From the NCBI GenBank assembly GCA_963971285.1, contig OZ020258.1, positions 3,224,001 through 3,288,000 of the forward strand: a stretch of 64,000 nucleotides of DNA. The letters run 5' to 3'. This document shows positions 11,308-22,129 of the stretch, piece by piece. Under the pieces are notes generated by a model, which was given only the letters and a program-made list of their open reading frames with translations, searched no databases and was not told the origin of the DNA. Both the position numbers and the translations under genes were made by a program. The stretch's first letter is position 1, and every line of letters starts with the position of its first letter. This stretch comes from Astropecten irregularis (Eukaryota > Echinodermata > Asteroidea > Paxillosida > Astropectinidae).

Positions 11308-12160
11308 CCAAACAAATGAATAATAATCCCTACATTTGAAATTAAGATTTTTCAGATTGTATTAAAAATGAAAGACAATGTATGTAGTTTTTTTTTTAAT
11401 AGAATACTCCACTGAAATGAGACATGTACAGCAAATTAGAAAATTTGCATTTGGCGTCAGTGAACACGGTGATTATAAAATGTAATAGTCATTCAGACAA
11501 TTTTATGGCTTCGCTGTGTGGAGGAAATCCCCCCCCCCTAACACAAGCATCCACAGACACACAGAATATCATGCATAATTAATCACGGCCATCAGTCGGT
11601 GCACTTTACGTCCCACTACTAGCCTTGCATTCTGAATTTAATTGGAAGGACCTTTTGTTATGGAAATCAGCAAAGGGGCAGAACAACAACTTTGTAGAAA
11701 GAATTGATCCATATGTTAGGAAAAAAAAAAATATGCGCTTAAGAGTTGTGATGGTACCCTCATAAAATGGAAACTAGGAGTCCACTGAGAAAATAATTGA
11801 AACCACTCAACCAAAACTCCCATGGTAATTCTGTCTTCTGTGCTACAATATATATATATGCATATATATGATACCAACAGCTATAAAACAGGATCCCAAT
11901 TGCAGGATGATTTTACATCTGTTACCATAGCAATAACCATATGGCATCCATGGGAAATTGGTTATGGGAAAAAAAAAGGAGATAGGATGGCAAGAATAAC
12001 AGCACTGTCCTTGCCTGTGGGGGAAAATCTGCTTCTGTTGCTCAAGTCAAGTATGAGCCAAGTGTGACAACTTATAATTTCGTCTGCGTTTTTACAAATC
12101 GGCAAAATAGGGGCCTTTTTTTTTTCAACATGGACGTTCACCCAAATTGCGCATAACAAT

Positions 12161-12510
12161 GTGGAAGTTTTCAAACGGTTAATTTATTGGTCTAACATTC
12201 AAATTTGGGGTAGAAGTTTGTTAAACTGGTTGTCCATGAGTTGGTTTTTAACATCATTATTGTAAGTTTGTTTAATTCTTAATCAAATTTATGATCATTG
12301 AATGAAAAATAAGTTTGTCATTTCTTAATATCATTCATAAAATGGATTTTATGAACTGACAAACTTAATTTTTATTTAAATTTCTAAATTAAGATTCATT
12401 GTTTATCAAACTGATGTGCTGATTAGTTATTAGAAACTTACAGACAATAGCAGATTTCTCCCCAAAATGTGGATGCTAGACCAATAAATTTACCATTTGA
12501 AAACTCCCAC
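12161..12510. mobile_element. Foldback family W, 350 bp
   Basis: Outer arms GTGGAAGTTTTCAAACGG and CCATTTGAAAACTCCCAC continue through AATTTATTGGTCTA. The AT-rich centre repeats AAGTTTGTTAA, AAGTTTGTCATTTC and their complements, so much of the unit is self-complementary. Single copy in the window. Confidence 0.75.
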
Positions 12511-13300
12511 AATATCTCAATTTTATTTGAAATAAGCCGGTTTTAAAAAGTCGTGAATTTCAAACTGCTATCTCAAAATATAAATACATTTTTTTTAAAG
12601 TTGCGTGCTACTTTGTGGTGTTGGTGACGATATATCTGATCAGTATACTGCTAAATATTCAAGGCTATTGAGGAAAATAGAGTGTGCTGTTGTTTCATTC
12701 CGGGGAAGCTACATACATACATGACGCAGCTTGTAAGCAAATGTAGTTCATCAATTTCACCACTGATTACAATTTGTTTCGACTGGAACATAATACGACG
12801 GTTCATGTCACGTTTTGATCTCGGCGCAGCTGAATAATTCGTCGACTGCCAAGGTTTATTTTCATTGCTCCAGGAAAAATCATGAAGTTATTGATTTGAC
12901 TACTATGATGCTTCCTCTTCATATGACGGCTAGATGAAAAGTCTTTTCAGAGGGAACAATAGACGGCTGAATTGCTGCTCCGTCTTCATCAAATCAAACA
13001 AAATTCTGATCTTTATTTCTTTCCGAGCTTTTTCTATATCAAATGTCAGACTTAAAAATACCACGAGTCTTTCATAGTTATTTTGGGTTGGAATAATTGT
13101 CCCTTTTTTTAGTATTAACGATGTTTGTTAACTTACACTACTAGGCTTAGATTGCCGCTTTTTTCCGACTGTCATGCATAAAAAAAATATATTTCTGATA
13201 AAATTCTGAAATCTTTACCCACAATAAATTTCACCACGTATGACATTCTGCAATTCGTATCAGCTACATTTAAATGACGAGTGGCATTCTTTAAACTTAA

Positions 13301-13315
13301 GGGGGGGGGGGGGGG
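13301..13315 (+). repeat. Run of 15 G
   Basis: Uninterrupted G tract directly after TTAAACTTAA, in otherwise AT-rich sequence. Confidence 0.95.
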
Positions 13316-13430
13316 CGATTGCCCTGTACTTTATATAAAAAAGCCAATTATCATATTAATTATGCATTACAATATCAATCATCCTTGTGAATTAGGAGAC
13401 TGGCCCCTAGGCTCTGTGCACAAAATCATC

Positions 13431-13747
13431 TTAAAGGTACAGTGCAGGATTGGTAACAAACCCCAACAGAAATGTTCACAGATGTATAAATTTCAGGATA
13501 TGAAGATATTGCTGGTAAAAACATACCATTCAAATATTTCCACCTGAAATGGTGTATTTATCCAAACAATTAGTCAAACAAATATCAAAAGCTATTCTGA
13601 TCTCAGGCCTGTCAGGGTAAGATCAAAAACCATTCTTAATGTTTTATAAGAAAAAATTGAGTCGGGGTTTTGGCTGTTTTTTCGTGACTCAGATGTCCCA
13701 CTGAGCTTAAATTTTCTTTTATCATGTTCATTAGTATGATAGTACCA
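13431..13747 (+). mobile_element. TTAA MITE, subfamily B, copy 3, 3' end replaced
   Basis: The left end TTAAAGGTACAGTGCAGGAT and the body through GTGACTCAGATGTCCCAC are B type. The last 60 bp are lost or scrambled, and an unrelated foldback (family P) begins at 13755. Confidence 0.75.
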
Positions 13748-13754
13748 AGTCTGT

Positions 13755-13926
13755 GGATCGGTTTGCGGAAACACCATGTAAGAATCGTTCATACTTTCGC
13801 ACTTTAACACCATTTGCACTTCTCGTAAGGTTTGAACGTTTCGACTAGCCTGCTCTAGTCACAATCAGATGAAAGTGTGAAAGTTCGAACAATTCTTACA
13901 TGGTGTTTCCGCAAAGTTACTGATCC
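13755..13926. mobile_element. Foldback family P
   Basis: Arms of about 50 bp: GGATCGGTTTGCGGAAACAC, CATGTAAGAATCGTTC and ACTTTCGCACTTT against their inverted copies at 13872-13926. It begins within 10 bp of the broken end of a B element. Confidence 0.8.
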
Positions 13927-14008
13927 AATTGTCACGATGCAAAGCCTCAAATCTGTCTTAGTATCAAGTCTGTTACACACAAGCTATCATCCTATGAAAT
14001 AGACAATT

Positions 14009-14145
14009 GACTGAAGCGGGATTCGAACTGACGACCTCCTGAATACCGTACAGGCACTCTACCAACTGAGCCATCCAGCCCTACGTTGGTGGTGTCCCAA
14101 ATAGTCAATTATCTTTGTTTGTTTGGCAGTCAGAAGCCATGAAAC
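14009..14145 (-). mobile_element. tRNA-Thr-like SINE copy 2 with 5' flank
   Basis: On the minus strand, 14080-14009 folds as a tRNA: acceptor GGCTGGA against a degenerate TTCAGTC, a D arm with GCTC/GAGT, anticodon GGT, and a T loop with TTCGAAT. One T-stem pair is mismatched in most copies, so it is unlikely to be a working tRNA gene. The 5' flank 14081-14145 is shared with copy 1. It lies head to head with copy 3. Confidence 0.75.
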
Positions 14146-14179
14146 CACGCACACACTGCCATACCCCAAGGATTATTTC

Positions 14180-14370
14180 ACCGATACACGCAGCAATGCT
14201 GCATCCTGAGAACGGTACATGGGGGATCACTCAAAGAGGATATGGAGGTAGAGCGCCTGTATGGTATTCCGGAGGTTGCCGGTTCGAATCCCGCTCTAGT
14301 CAATTTTTCTTTGTTCACTTTTTAAATGACTTTAATTTCAGTCAGTGTCCCTTGTGGTTTATTGATGATT
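14180..14370 (+). mobile_element. tRNA-Thr-like SINE copy 3, with a different 5' unit
   Basis: The D arm is damaged, but the anticodon arm and B box (GGTTCGAATCCC) are clear. The common tail follows: AATTTTTCTTTGTTCAC, then CAGTCAGTGTCCCTTGTGG. The part before it (14180-14232, GCAGCAATGCTGC and GGGGGATCACTCAA) recurs upside-down at 14772-14826 and in decayed form at 2530-2576, so it is a second 5' module of the same or a partner repeat. Confidence 0.75.
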
Positions 14371-14649
14371 TTCCTAAGAAATAGCTGTAGAGCTAGTGAC
14401 AATATCCTTTGTGTTGTTTTATATCCATGGGGAACCGCACACTGAATAAGGTAAAGTTCTCAATGCCACCACAATCAACAGAATCAAAATAAAATTTAAA
14501 AACCTTCTTGAAACCCCATTAATTTTTCAATATTTGTGGTCTGCCATAAGCTCTGTGCTCATTGTACCATTCAAATCACTGAGGAGGTAGCATATATGCA
14601 TTGATATGCATTACAGCGAACATCATTTTTATCAATTCAAAGTTTGTAA

Positions 14650-14826
14650 CTTAAAGTAAAAATAGTCATCAAATAACAACAAGGGAAACTGACTGAATTT
14701 TAAAGTCATTAAAAAGATTACAAAGAAAAATTGAGCGGGATTCGAACCGGCGACGTCCTGAATACCGTTGAGTGATCCCCCATTTACCGTTCCCAGGTTG
14801 CAGCATTGCTGCGCGTATCCAAATAT
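14650..14826 (-). mobile_element. tRNA-Thr-like SINE copy 4, inverted partner of copy 3
   Basis: Read on the minus strand it has the GCAGCAATGCTGC module, the GATCACTCAA junction, only the 3' half of the tRNA part with GGTTCGAATCCCGC, and the full tail with CAGTCAGTTTCCCTTG. The 5' half of the tRNA is missing. With copy 3 it makes a large inverted repeat of about 180-bp arms and a 280-bp spacer. Confidence 0.75.
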
Positions 14827-14944
14827 TTGACAAATTTCAGGTAATTTTTTGGGCTGACAAGCAGTTTGCAGCTGTTTATTACTTGTACAAATTAAAAAAG
14901 TGACACATCATGAGGAAACTGATACTAAAATGTCTTATTTACAA

Positions 14945-15080
14945 TTTAACGGAGGCCACGGAGGCCATGACCTTCGTTGCCCTGGTTCTTGGCCTGCATG
15001 CCCACTTCAAATGTTTCAATAGACATGAGTTTCCAATGATATTTTCCTCGCCCTTTTAAGAACCAAATTCAAGGCCTGAA
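14945..15080. mobile_element. Repeat family V, partial copy
   Basis: CCTTCGTTGCCCTGGTTCTT, GCCC, CTTCAAATGTTTC and AACCAAATTCAAGGCCTG match the element at 51453-51634 in order. Its left end is replaced by a GGAGGCCACGGAGGCCA duplication. It ends about 55 bp from the candidate exon. Confidence 0.65.
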
Positions 15081-15133
15081 CAAAAATGAAAGTAAAATCC
15101 ACAAACAAATTAATGAAACATTCCACCACGTAC

Positions 15134-15242
15134 CTGGCAAGGTAGTAAAACAATGCATCGTACATTCCCCTTCGGATGACTGAACATCCAATAGCCCCCT
15201 CTTCTGGACTAATCAAGCCAGTTCCATCCACACTCCGTCCAG
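15134..15242 (-). CDS. Candidate internal coding exon (109 nt), product not recognised
   Basis: Read on the minus strand, a long pyrimidine tract ends in TTTCCCAG and is followed by 109 nt without a stop, then CTTGCCAG and the near-ideal donor GTACGTGG. The exon starts with two bases finishing a codon and ends with two bases starting one. The 35 full codons read GRSVDGTGLISPEEG, then AIGCSVIRRGMYDALFYYLA. The mix of charged, glycine and aromatic residues looks like real protein, and the frame stays open into the intron for only about 35 more codons. I do not recognise the family, so no function is given. It is not part of any repeat seen here; a repeat fragment (family V) ends at about 15080, just downstream in the intron. 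The splice signals are seen; that it belongs to a minus-strand gene is inferred. It could still be a chance match. Confidence 0.55.
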
Positions 15243-16212
15243 CTGGGAAATGGAAGACAAAAAGGTGACAATTAATTCATGAATAATTGATTAGCAGCTG
15301 CATGTATAATTAATTGGACTGGCGTACTTATACTGCGGCCATTCATCATCTGGCCAAACAAAAGCAGGACATTTGAAATGAATACGGCAGTTTGAATTAT
15401 TCATACCGTTTGCTTTCATATAGAGGCTATTCAGATAATTAGTGAGGATTATATGCTAACATCAGTGGTCATTGTGAGATATGGAATTAATGAAAGGTAC
15501 ACAGTGATCTTCCCTATAATGACATGTGGAACAGTCCAACCAGCCTGCCTGCCTGCCTGCAACAAATTGCTATAGATTCATCGTTGTAATATACGCAAGG
15601 CATCAATGTTCACACAAGTACGACTGCTGACCGAATAGAAACCATCGCTTGTAAGTCTCCGCGCTTGGATTACGACGTCTTGGACACATAATGCAACATG
15701 TACAGGGTGAACGTAAGTCTAAGATGTGCTCCGGCAATACACCAAGTTCCCAGATGGATTGTATGCTTTATATTTCTAATACACCGGATGGACTGAGTAG
15801 ATAACAATGATAAGATCAAACAATAATGAGGTATATCTTTAATTTGTAGCAGTGAACCAATGGCTGGACAGTACCCTATGTGATATGATGATAAATACAC
15901 AGCAAGGAAACGGCAAAGAATACATCTTGAAGAAAAAAGACATTTTCGGGAGACAATGAAGATGCACTTCTATATCACAATATTTGATAGAGATCTGAAT
16001 TCCAAGCTCAGATGAGAATTCGAATGAAACCACTTCACTTTTAGGTTTCTTAAAATCATGTGGAAATTATCACTGAATCAAAACTCAAACATAGACAAGA
16101 ATCAAATTAGGATGTCATCAAATATACTAAGTCAAATTTTGCGTTAAACTCTTTATATGTATGATGACCGCACATATGCTATATAATTTGATGTAGATTT
16201 CCTGTTCTTGTA
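15243..16212. other. Gene-free stretch upstream of the candidate exon
   Basis: Unique AT-rich sequence, intron-like. A (CCTG) microsatellite lies at 15543-15560. No second exon was seen here. Confidence 0.5.
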
Positions 16213-16335
16213 ATGGGAGACTTTGGAGAACCGGTCTTCTAGTCAACAGCGCATGCGCAAAACAACGCGCGCATGCTCACAATTGCATGTGCGTGCGCTG
16301 TTGACTTGAAAACCGGTTCTCCAAAGTCTCCCATT
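16213..16335. mobile_element. Foldback family F, complete palindromic copy
   Basis: The arms AATGGGAGACTTTGGAGAAC and its complement at the other end extend through CCGGT, AAGTCAACAGCGCA and GCGCGC. Almost the whole 123 bp folds back on itself. The centre is GCATGCGCAAAACAACGCGC with ATGCTCACAATTGC. Confidence 0.85.
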
Positions 16336-16819
16336 GTCATGAAATCTCAAGGTACTTTCACAGGTTACACAAGCTGAATATACCAAGTACAAATTTCAGC
16401 AAGTAACTAGGAAACATACGGTATTGTTTAAAAAAAGATATTGCATACTCTGTGAAATGGCATGATGGTGGAAATAATATGGTTTTTATGAATCCCCAAC
16501 AATCCCAATATTAAATTAAATTGCATGATACGAAATAACAATTTCCGTGCAAACCGAAAACCCAAATTTTACTAAATCTAAACTTGAGGGTGAAAAATAA
16601 TCGCATAGAAACACCCTGGTGTCCTTTTAGTGAAAGTATTAGGCTCTGTGACTTGTGGGGTGGGAAAGCCATATTCCACAATAAAGTTTGCTTTGCTAAA
16701 TTTAAAGCAAAAACTGTTTAATTTGCCATGTGTCTCATTTGTATACATGTATGCGTATTTACACAGATAAACCATCAAGTGAACAAGTACACTACATGAT
16801 TTTCAAAACCACTTCTTGT

Positions 16820-17162
16820 TTAAAGGTACTATCATACTTTGGCAGCATATATCGAAATAGAAATCTTCACATATTTGCCTATAACTTACAGGGTATAAAG
16901 ATGGTAATGGTAGAAACATACCGCTAACAATTTTTCTGCCTGAAATGCTGTATTTATCTAGAAAGGAGTAAAACCAGTGACCAGTGAATTTTGTTAAGAT
17001 AAAAAATTATGGTGAAAATATCATGGGCATTTTTGACTGTTTTCTCAAAAAGTGGGTGCCGTATGGGACTGAACATTTTATACTGTTACTCGATCTTCCT
17101 TGATAGTTTGGCTCATTAATCTGCATTTCTTTGACAAAAACCAAAGTATGATATTACCTTAA
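16820..17162 (+). mobile_element. TTAA MITE, subfamily A, copy 2
   Basis: Full-length copy bounded by TTAA. Left end AGGTACTATCATACTTTGG, right end CCAAAGTATGATATTACC. The central GATC palindrome is partly decayed. Confidence 0.85.
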
Positions 17163-17388
17163 CAACATTAACAACCTTACCAAACACAGATTCTTCCACT
17201 TTCATTTTGGATTGCATATAACCCTATGAAACTAAAACTATCAATTTTAAACAACAATGGTGAGTGGTTGTGTGCATCAGTTCCGGATTCTCAACAACTG
17301 ACACGTACCCATGTTTAATGCATACAAAATGACATGACCCAAACATATTGGTTTTATACACCTTGTACAATGTACATGTAGAATGCAT

Positions 17389-17623
17389 GGGGGTTTACGA
17401 AACAGAGGCTTAGGCTAGGACTCCATATGTCGTGAATCCATTCTAAAATAACGTCATCAAAATACAGACTTTTGACTGCGATTCGGAAGTAGATTCTCTG
17501 GTTTGAAAAGGAAAACAGAGCTTCCGCTTCAATGAAAAACTGCAACGTATTTTCATCATACATGTATGGATGACAGATCTGGACCCTGAGTCTGAGCCTG
17601 AGCCTCTGTTTCGTAAACGCCCC
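17389..17623. mobile_element. MITE family C, copy 2
   Basis: Inverted ends: GGGGTTTACGAAACAGAGGC and GCCTCTGTTTCGTAAACGCC, with GAGCCTGAGCCT next to the right end. The body has GAATCCATTCTAAAATAACG and GAAGTAGATTCTCTGGTTTG. The 130-codon frame across it is a chance frame. Confidence 0.85.
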
Positions 17624-17695
17624 ACAGTGATCGAGATCTTTGGCATCAGAAACACCCATAAACTGCACATTAATTACAGTCTGTGAATGCCATCT

Positions 17696-17796
17696 GGGAT
17701 CTATTTCATAAAAGTTAGGAATATTTCTATCTTGGACTAGGAACAATAATTGTTCCTAAGTCCAAGAATATTCCTAACTTATATGAAATAGAGCCC
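17696..17796. mobile_element. Foldback family U, near-perfect hairpin
   Basis: GGGATCTATTTCATAAAAG, TTAGGAATATT and TTGGACTAGGAACAA are mirrored around the centre TAA at about 17746. Nearly all of the 101 bp pairs. It lies between a family C MITE and a SINE-like copy. Confidence 0.85.
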
Positions 17797-17975
17797 TGAA
17801 ACCATCTCAACTCCCTGGGGAGTATACAATCCCAGCTACCGAAAGGTGCACAGAGGTTTAATAATCAAACCACAACGCGGGATCTCTACTCTCCCAGGTA
17901 CCCATTTACACCTGGGTGAAGAGGAGCAATATGTGACAAAGTATGGCTGAATTCAAACCCAGCAATTTGAGTTCT
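17793..17975 (-). mobile_element. SINE-like element, third family, decayed copy
   Basis: On the minus strand it has a B-box-like GGGTTTGAATTCAGCC, TTTGTCACATATTGCTCCTC, CCCAGGTGTAAATGGGTACC and the end GAGTTGAGATGGTTTCAGGG. These match the copy at 24386-24810 in the same order. The A-box part is missing. It abuts the foldback element at 17696-17796. Confidence 0.6.
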
Positions 17976-18024
17976 TTGGCTGTAGTTTGCTAACTATGAA
18001 TATCAAATGGAATTTTCAATGGTG

Positions 18025-18226
18025 GTTTATTTCATTGGGCTAAGCAATTTTTTTGTGCTAAGCAATTTTTTGTGCTAAGAAGCAATTTTTTGTGCTAAGA
18101 AGCAATTTTTTGTGCTAAGCATTTTTTGTGCTAAGCAATTTTTTGTGCTAAGCAATTTTTTGTGCTAAGCAATTTTTTTGTCCTAAGCAATTTTTTTGTG
18201 CTAAGCAGCTCTATGAAATTGGCCCC
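18025..18226. mobile_element. MITE family D with an internal GTGCTAAGCAATTTTTT array
   Basis: The outer parts are GGTTTATTTCATTGGGC at the left and AGCAGCTCTATGAAATTGGC then CCC at the right, which are inverted to each other in part. Between them (18037-18206) lie about ten tandem units of 15-20 bp, each GTGCTAAG(AAG)CAA followed by a T run of varying length. The array has replaced the normal inside of the element. Confidence 0.8.
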
Positions 18227-18717
18227 AGGATGAAAACATCCGTTAGCTATAGTGAGTCTTATCCAGTGCCCAAGTACAGTATTTAGAATATTTCATAAAA
18301 TGCTTGAAGTATCCTGTCAACAGTTAGGAGGCCTACCCTCTACCTTCCGTCAGAAACACTGGCAACAGAATCCTTTAAAGGAGCAAGCCCTAAGGCATAA
18401 CACAAGACCTGATTCCATGGCTTTCCTATTGGTAATTCAAGTAACAAACGCGATGATAGAAGGAATACTCCACTGAATACTGAGCGACATTTGCCAAATG
18501 CAAACATTTTGTAAACAAAAAACATGTCAAATAAATTTAAGTGACACAGATCATATTTGTAAAGAAATTACCGGTAGACACAATTTAAAGAGTTCTGCAG
18601 CTAAGTAGACAAATTTTTAATATCAATATTTACAAGTCAATATTCCTAATATAAACCCCAAATACAAACAAAAATCATTCTGATCATTTTGGGCCACATT
18701 TTGGGGATACAGTAAAT

Positions 18718-19083
18718 TTAAAGGTAGTATCATACTTTGGTAGGAAACCAAGACAGAAATGTTCACAGATTTACGTGTAACTTACAGGGTATGAAGATGG
18801 TGGTGGTAGAAACATACTGTTAAAATGTTTCCGCCTGAAATGCTGTAGTTATCAAGAAATTAGTAAATGCGAAGACTCAAAATATTTTTTATCTTTTAAA
18901 GATAAAAAATTACAGTAGAAGAAATAGACCTACCATGGAAATGTTCACTTTTATTCTCAAAAAGTTGACACCATGTGGGACTTTGAATTTCAAAGATGAC
19001 TTGAAATGTATCTTTCTTGATATTTTTGCCCATGAATCTGCATTTCTTTCGTAAAAACCAAAGTATGATATAATTACCCTTAA
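18718..19083 (+). mobile_element. TTAA MITE, subfamily A, copy 3
   Basis: Full-length copy bounded by TTAA with the A-type termini and CATTTCTTTCGTAAAAACCA near the right end. The CGTATGGG block is altered to CATGTGGG. Confidence 0.85.
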
Positions 19084-20160
19084 TGAATAGGGGCTTCATA
19101 TTGTTATAAAAAAAATAAGTCATTTTAAGAATAAAGTAAACATGTGTTGGAACGAGCTGACCTGGTTTTTATGTCGTGAACAAATCTATAACAACCTTTC
19201 CACAAAATGTATTACTCATTTTACTCTGATAACAAAGTCAGGCTTTTTTGCCTCCTCCTTTTTTCCCATCTCTGTCCCATTGGCCTCTGGGAAAAAAATA
19301 CTAGCAAAGTATGCCTTAATTCACTCATTTCCCCAAAGGCAAATTTAATTACATTAATTTATCATGCAGTATGTCAGTTCTTACCCATTAGATCATTGCT
19401 GGGCTGGACCTCGACTGCTGTTGTATGGGGTTTGATGAGCCAAGACGTACGGCGCTCTCTGTCAACAAATTTGTGAGCAAAGATCAAATCAAATTTCCCA
19501 CTAAAAGGCATCCTTAAGAGTTTGGCAAGTGACCGTATAGAAGCGCGGGCCTTGGTCGAACAAAAGAACCTATTTCTCTCACAAAACAGCGTTTGATAAA
19601 ACCAAGTGCGTGCCACAAAAAGAGAGAAAATAGATATTTCAAAGAGAGAATCCAGTACTCAAATACAAGGAAGATCTATGTTTTTTTAGATTCTGCAAAT
19701 AAAGTTACTATTTTTAGATGCTGGAGCTTTTACAAAATTCTAATCGTGAAAATAATTTGATAGCAAGTGGATCTGAACTGACACTGCATCTCTTACATGA
19801 AAAGTGCATTGTTTTACAAATTTGCAACAATTTGCTTACATGTAACTCAGAGGCGGTTCTAGAAGGGGGAGGGAGGGAGGGCTTGAGCCAAACAAAAAAT
19901 TATGACTAGCCCCCCCCCCCCACAACAAAATGCTGGAAAATAATTGATCTTCTTATCATTTATTACGCAGCAATTAAATTAACAATGCATTGTGTAGCTA
20001 AGGTGCATGTTTTTCTACTCCTAATAAGACATAGCAGAGCTAGTGTTAGAAGAAGGGTCTAACCCCCCAAATATGGGCTCTTCTAGTCCCCCCCCCCCCA
20101 AAAAAAAAAATATGGGCTCTAGATGGACTGATGAAAGTTTAAAGTTATGTTATTAGGCTT
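19084..20160. other. Gene-free stretch with C-run repeats
   Basis: Left half unique. From about 19850 a decayed element with CAGAGGCGGTTCTAG, then C runs at 19910-19922 and 20089-20099, each beside CTAG words. No supported frame. Confidence 0.5.
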
Positions 20161-20338
20161 TAATAGGGCTCCGCACTCAAGCTATTTATAGAATACACCC
20201 TTTTGTATATCGACAGCTATAGTTACCCGGATGTTCGGACAAATATCACAACGTTTACGTGTAAGTTAATGGGGCCACTTGCGACTCGTTTGTCCGAACT
20301 TAAGAATGTGACGTCACAAGCGTGGAACCCTATTGAGC
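20161..20338. mobile_element. MITE family H, copy caught in a tandem duplication
   Basis: It begins TAATAGGGCTCCGCACTCA and ends GCGTGGAACCCTATTGAG. Same body as the copy at 6354-6534 but inverted. Most of it is included in the 200-bp duplication listed separately. Confidence 0.8.
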
Positions 20339-20590
20339 CATCTACTCATGAAAATGATGCAAGGATATCAGAACAATGATTTACAATTTTGAATACACCC
20401 TTCTGTATTTCGACAGCTATAGTTACCCGGATGTTCACACAAATATCACAACGTTTACGTGTAAGTTAATGGGGCCACGTGCGACTTGTTTGTCCGAACT
20501 TAAGAATGTGACGTCACAAGCGTGGAACCCTATTGAGCCATCTACTCATGAAAATGATGCAAGGATATCAGAACAATGATTTACAATTTT
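20191..20590 (+). repeat. Tandem duplication, two 200-bp units
   Basis: Units 20191-20390 and 20391-20590 start GAATACACCCTT and end GATTTACAATTTT. They differ at only a handful of sites (for example TTCGGACA against TTCACACA). Each holds a family H element minus its left end plus about 60 bp of host flank. Few differences mean the duplication is recent. Confidence 0.9.
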
Positions 20591-21449
20591 TGAATTATTG
20601 TCATCTGATGAAAATATGATCCTTACCAATCTTGTACATAGAATAAATAATACATTATGAAAAATGTTATATAATATAGAGCAGAAGTTCAGGCAGTTAA
20701 AGTTTTTCATTTGTGTGTCTATCTCTTTTCTGGTTAGGTCAGGCACCAGCATTATCTATACTTCGTTAAAAACACACAATCTTTTTTCTTTTGACCGTTG
20801 AAAGATGCCAGGCCATGATTGTATTGCCATTTCCACACACAACTAACCTTGAACGAACTCAGCACATAAACATGCAACACATACACATTAGAAATGAGCC
20901 AACAACCAATGATAACAAACATAATCATTCCAGATCTTCAATTTAATTCTATGTCAACAAACTAACTTCCACCCCGCTCACAAAAAAAACCCCCAAAACA
21001 AATTCTTTGTTCGTTTTACTTTGATCTCGTAATTTGTTGATAAAAAGAATGCCTTACTTAAAGGCATATCAAACCAACAAAACCCCATTGATTTGTCTCA
21101 AGGTTAGTCATTAAGGTAGAAGTTTAGATGAAAAAAATCTAAGTGACGCCGTGAATTGGGGCAACTTTACTGGCACTTAGATATTACTGCATAGATGCAC
21201 AACACGTATAACAATTACCGAATGGCTGGTTTTACCCATTATTAAACCATGCAATCATGCATGTTTGTGAATTGCAATCCGGGGTGGATATCTCTCTGTA
21301 ATACTTATTTTTTTAGAGAGATAAAGCCCGATTGAAGAACAAAACTCTGCTCCACCGAGCCCTGAAAACATACCTTATGCCTTCTTGCAGTAATGGCAAT
21401 AATATTGACATTCATCACTGTCTAGCGATGGAGACACCCCATTATATTA

Positions 21450-21720
21450 TTGGTTGCAACTTTACATTGGAACACCTAAATGACACTGTGTGCATGCATG
21501 GCTAGCTAGCCTGCTACTGCCGCGCGGCTCTCTACCCTCCAGCCAATCAAACATTGCCGGCACGATCTTCGCCTCATAATCAAGGACTTTCCTCCGCGTC
21601 GATAATCCGTTTAGGAAATTGAACTGCAGTCCTGCACTCATCCCTGCAGTCACAATTATTACCCCAGCCCGCTCTCTCTCTCTCTCGCTCCCCCGCGATG
21701 CGAGGACAAAAGCACGTAAT
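21450..21720. other. Unique GC-richer island, candidate regulatory element
   Basis: Repeat-free block with GATAATCCG (an Otx-type TAATCC site), CAATCAAAC, GGACTTTCC and a CT microsatellite at its right edge (21669-21686). No supported open frame. Confidence 0.3.
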
Positions 21721-22129
21721 TACTCAACTCTCTCCACTATTAATCATTATTGAACGGCACTGGAGTCCTCTGCATACAATGGCTCCTGCTAGGTTACCGC
21801 GGCAACCCAAAATGATAGAAAATTCCCACCTTACGGAAAAAAAAAAAAACGCAACGAAGAACACTGGCATCTTGGTGTCAGGACTTGATAATGGGAGTTG
21901 AAACTAGTCAGAGGCTCAGAGCTTGTGACCGTCTCTGCTGTTTATTGATTACTGTTTTTCCTGCTTCATAATTCTAACTAACAATGAGTGCAGTGGGCAT
22001 GATGTTTTGACAGGGAGATGCTGCAGTGGAGGAAATTATTCTGTATATACTCAAGACCCACATATCAAAGGTCGCTTATTTGTATCAGCAGTGTATAACC
22101 AGCTGAAACTTGCCCAGGAATAATACTCA

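Noticed and set aside
17354..17746. 130-codon minus-strand frame
   Set aside because: It runs through the family C MITE and into a foldback, so it is a chance frame.
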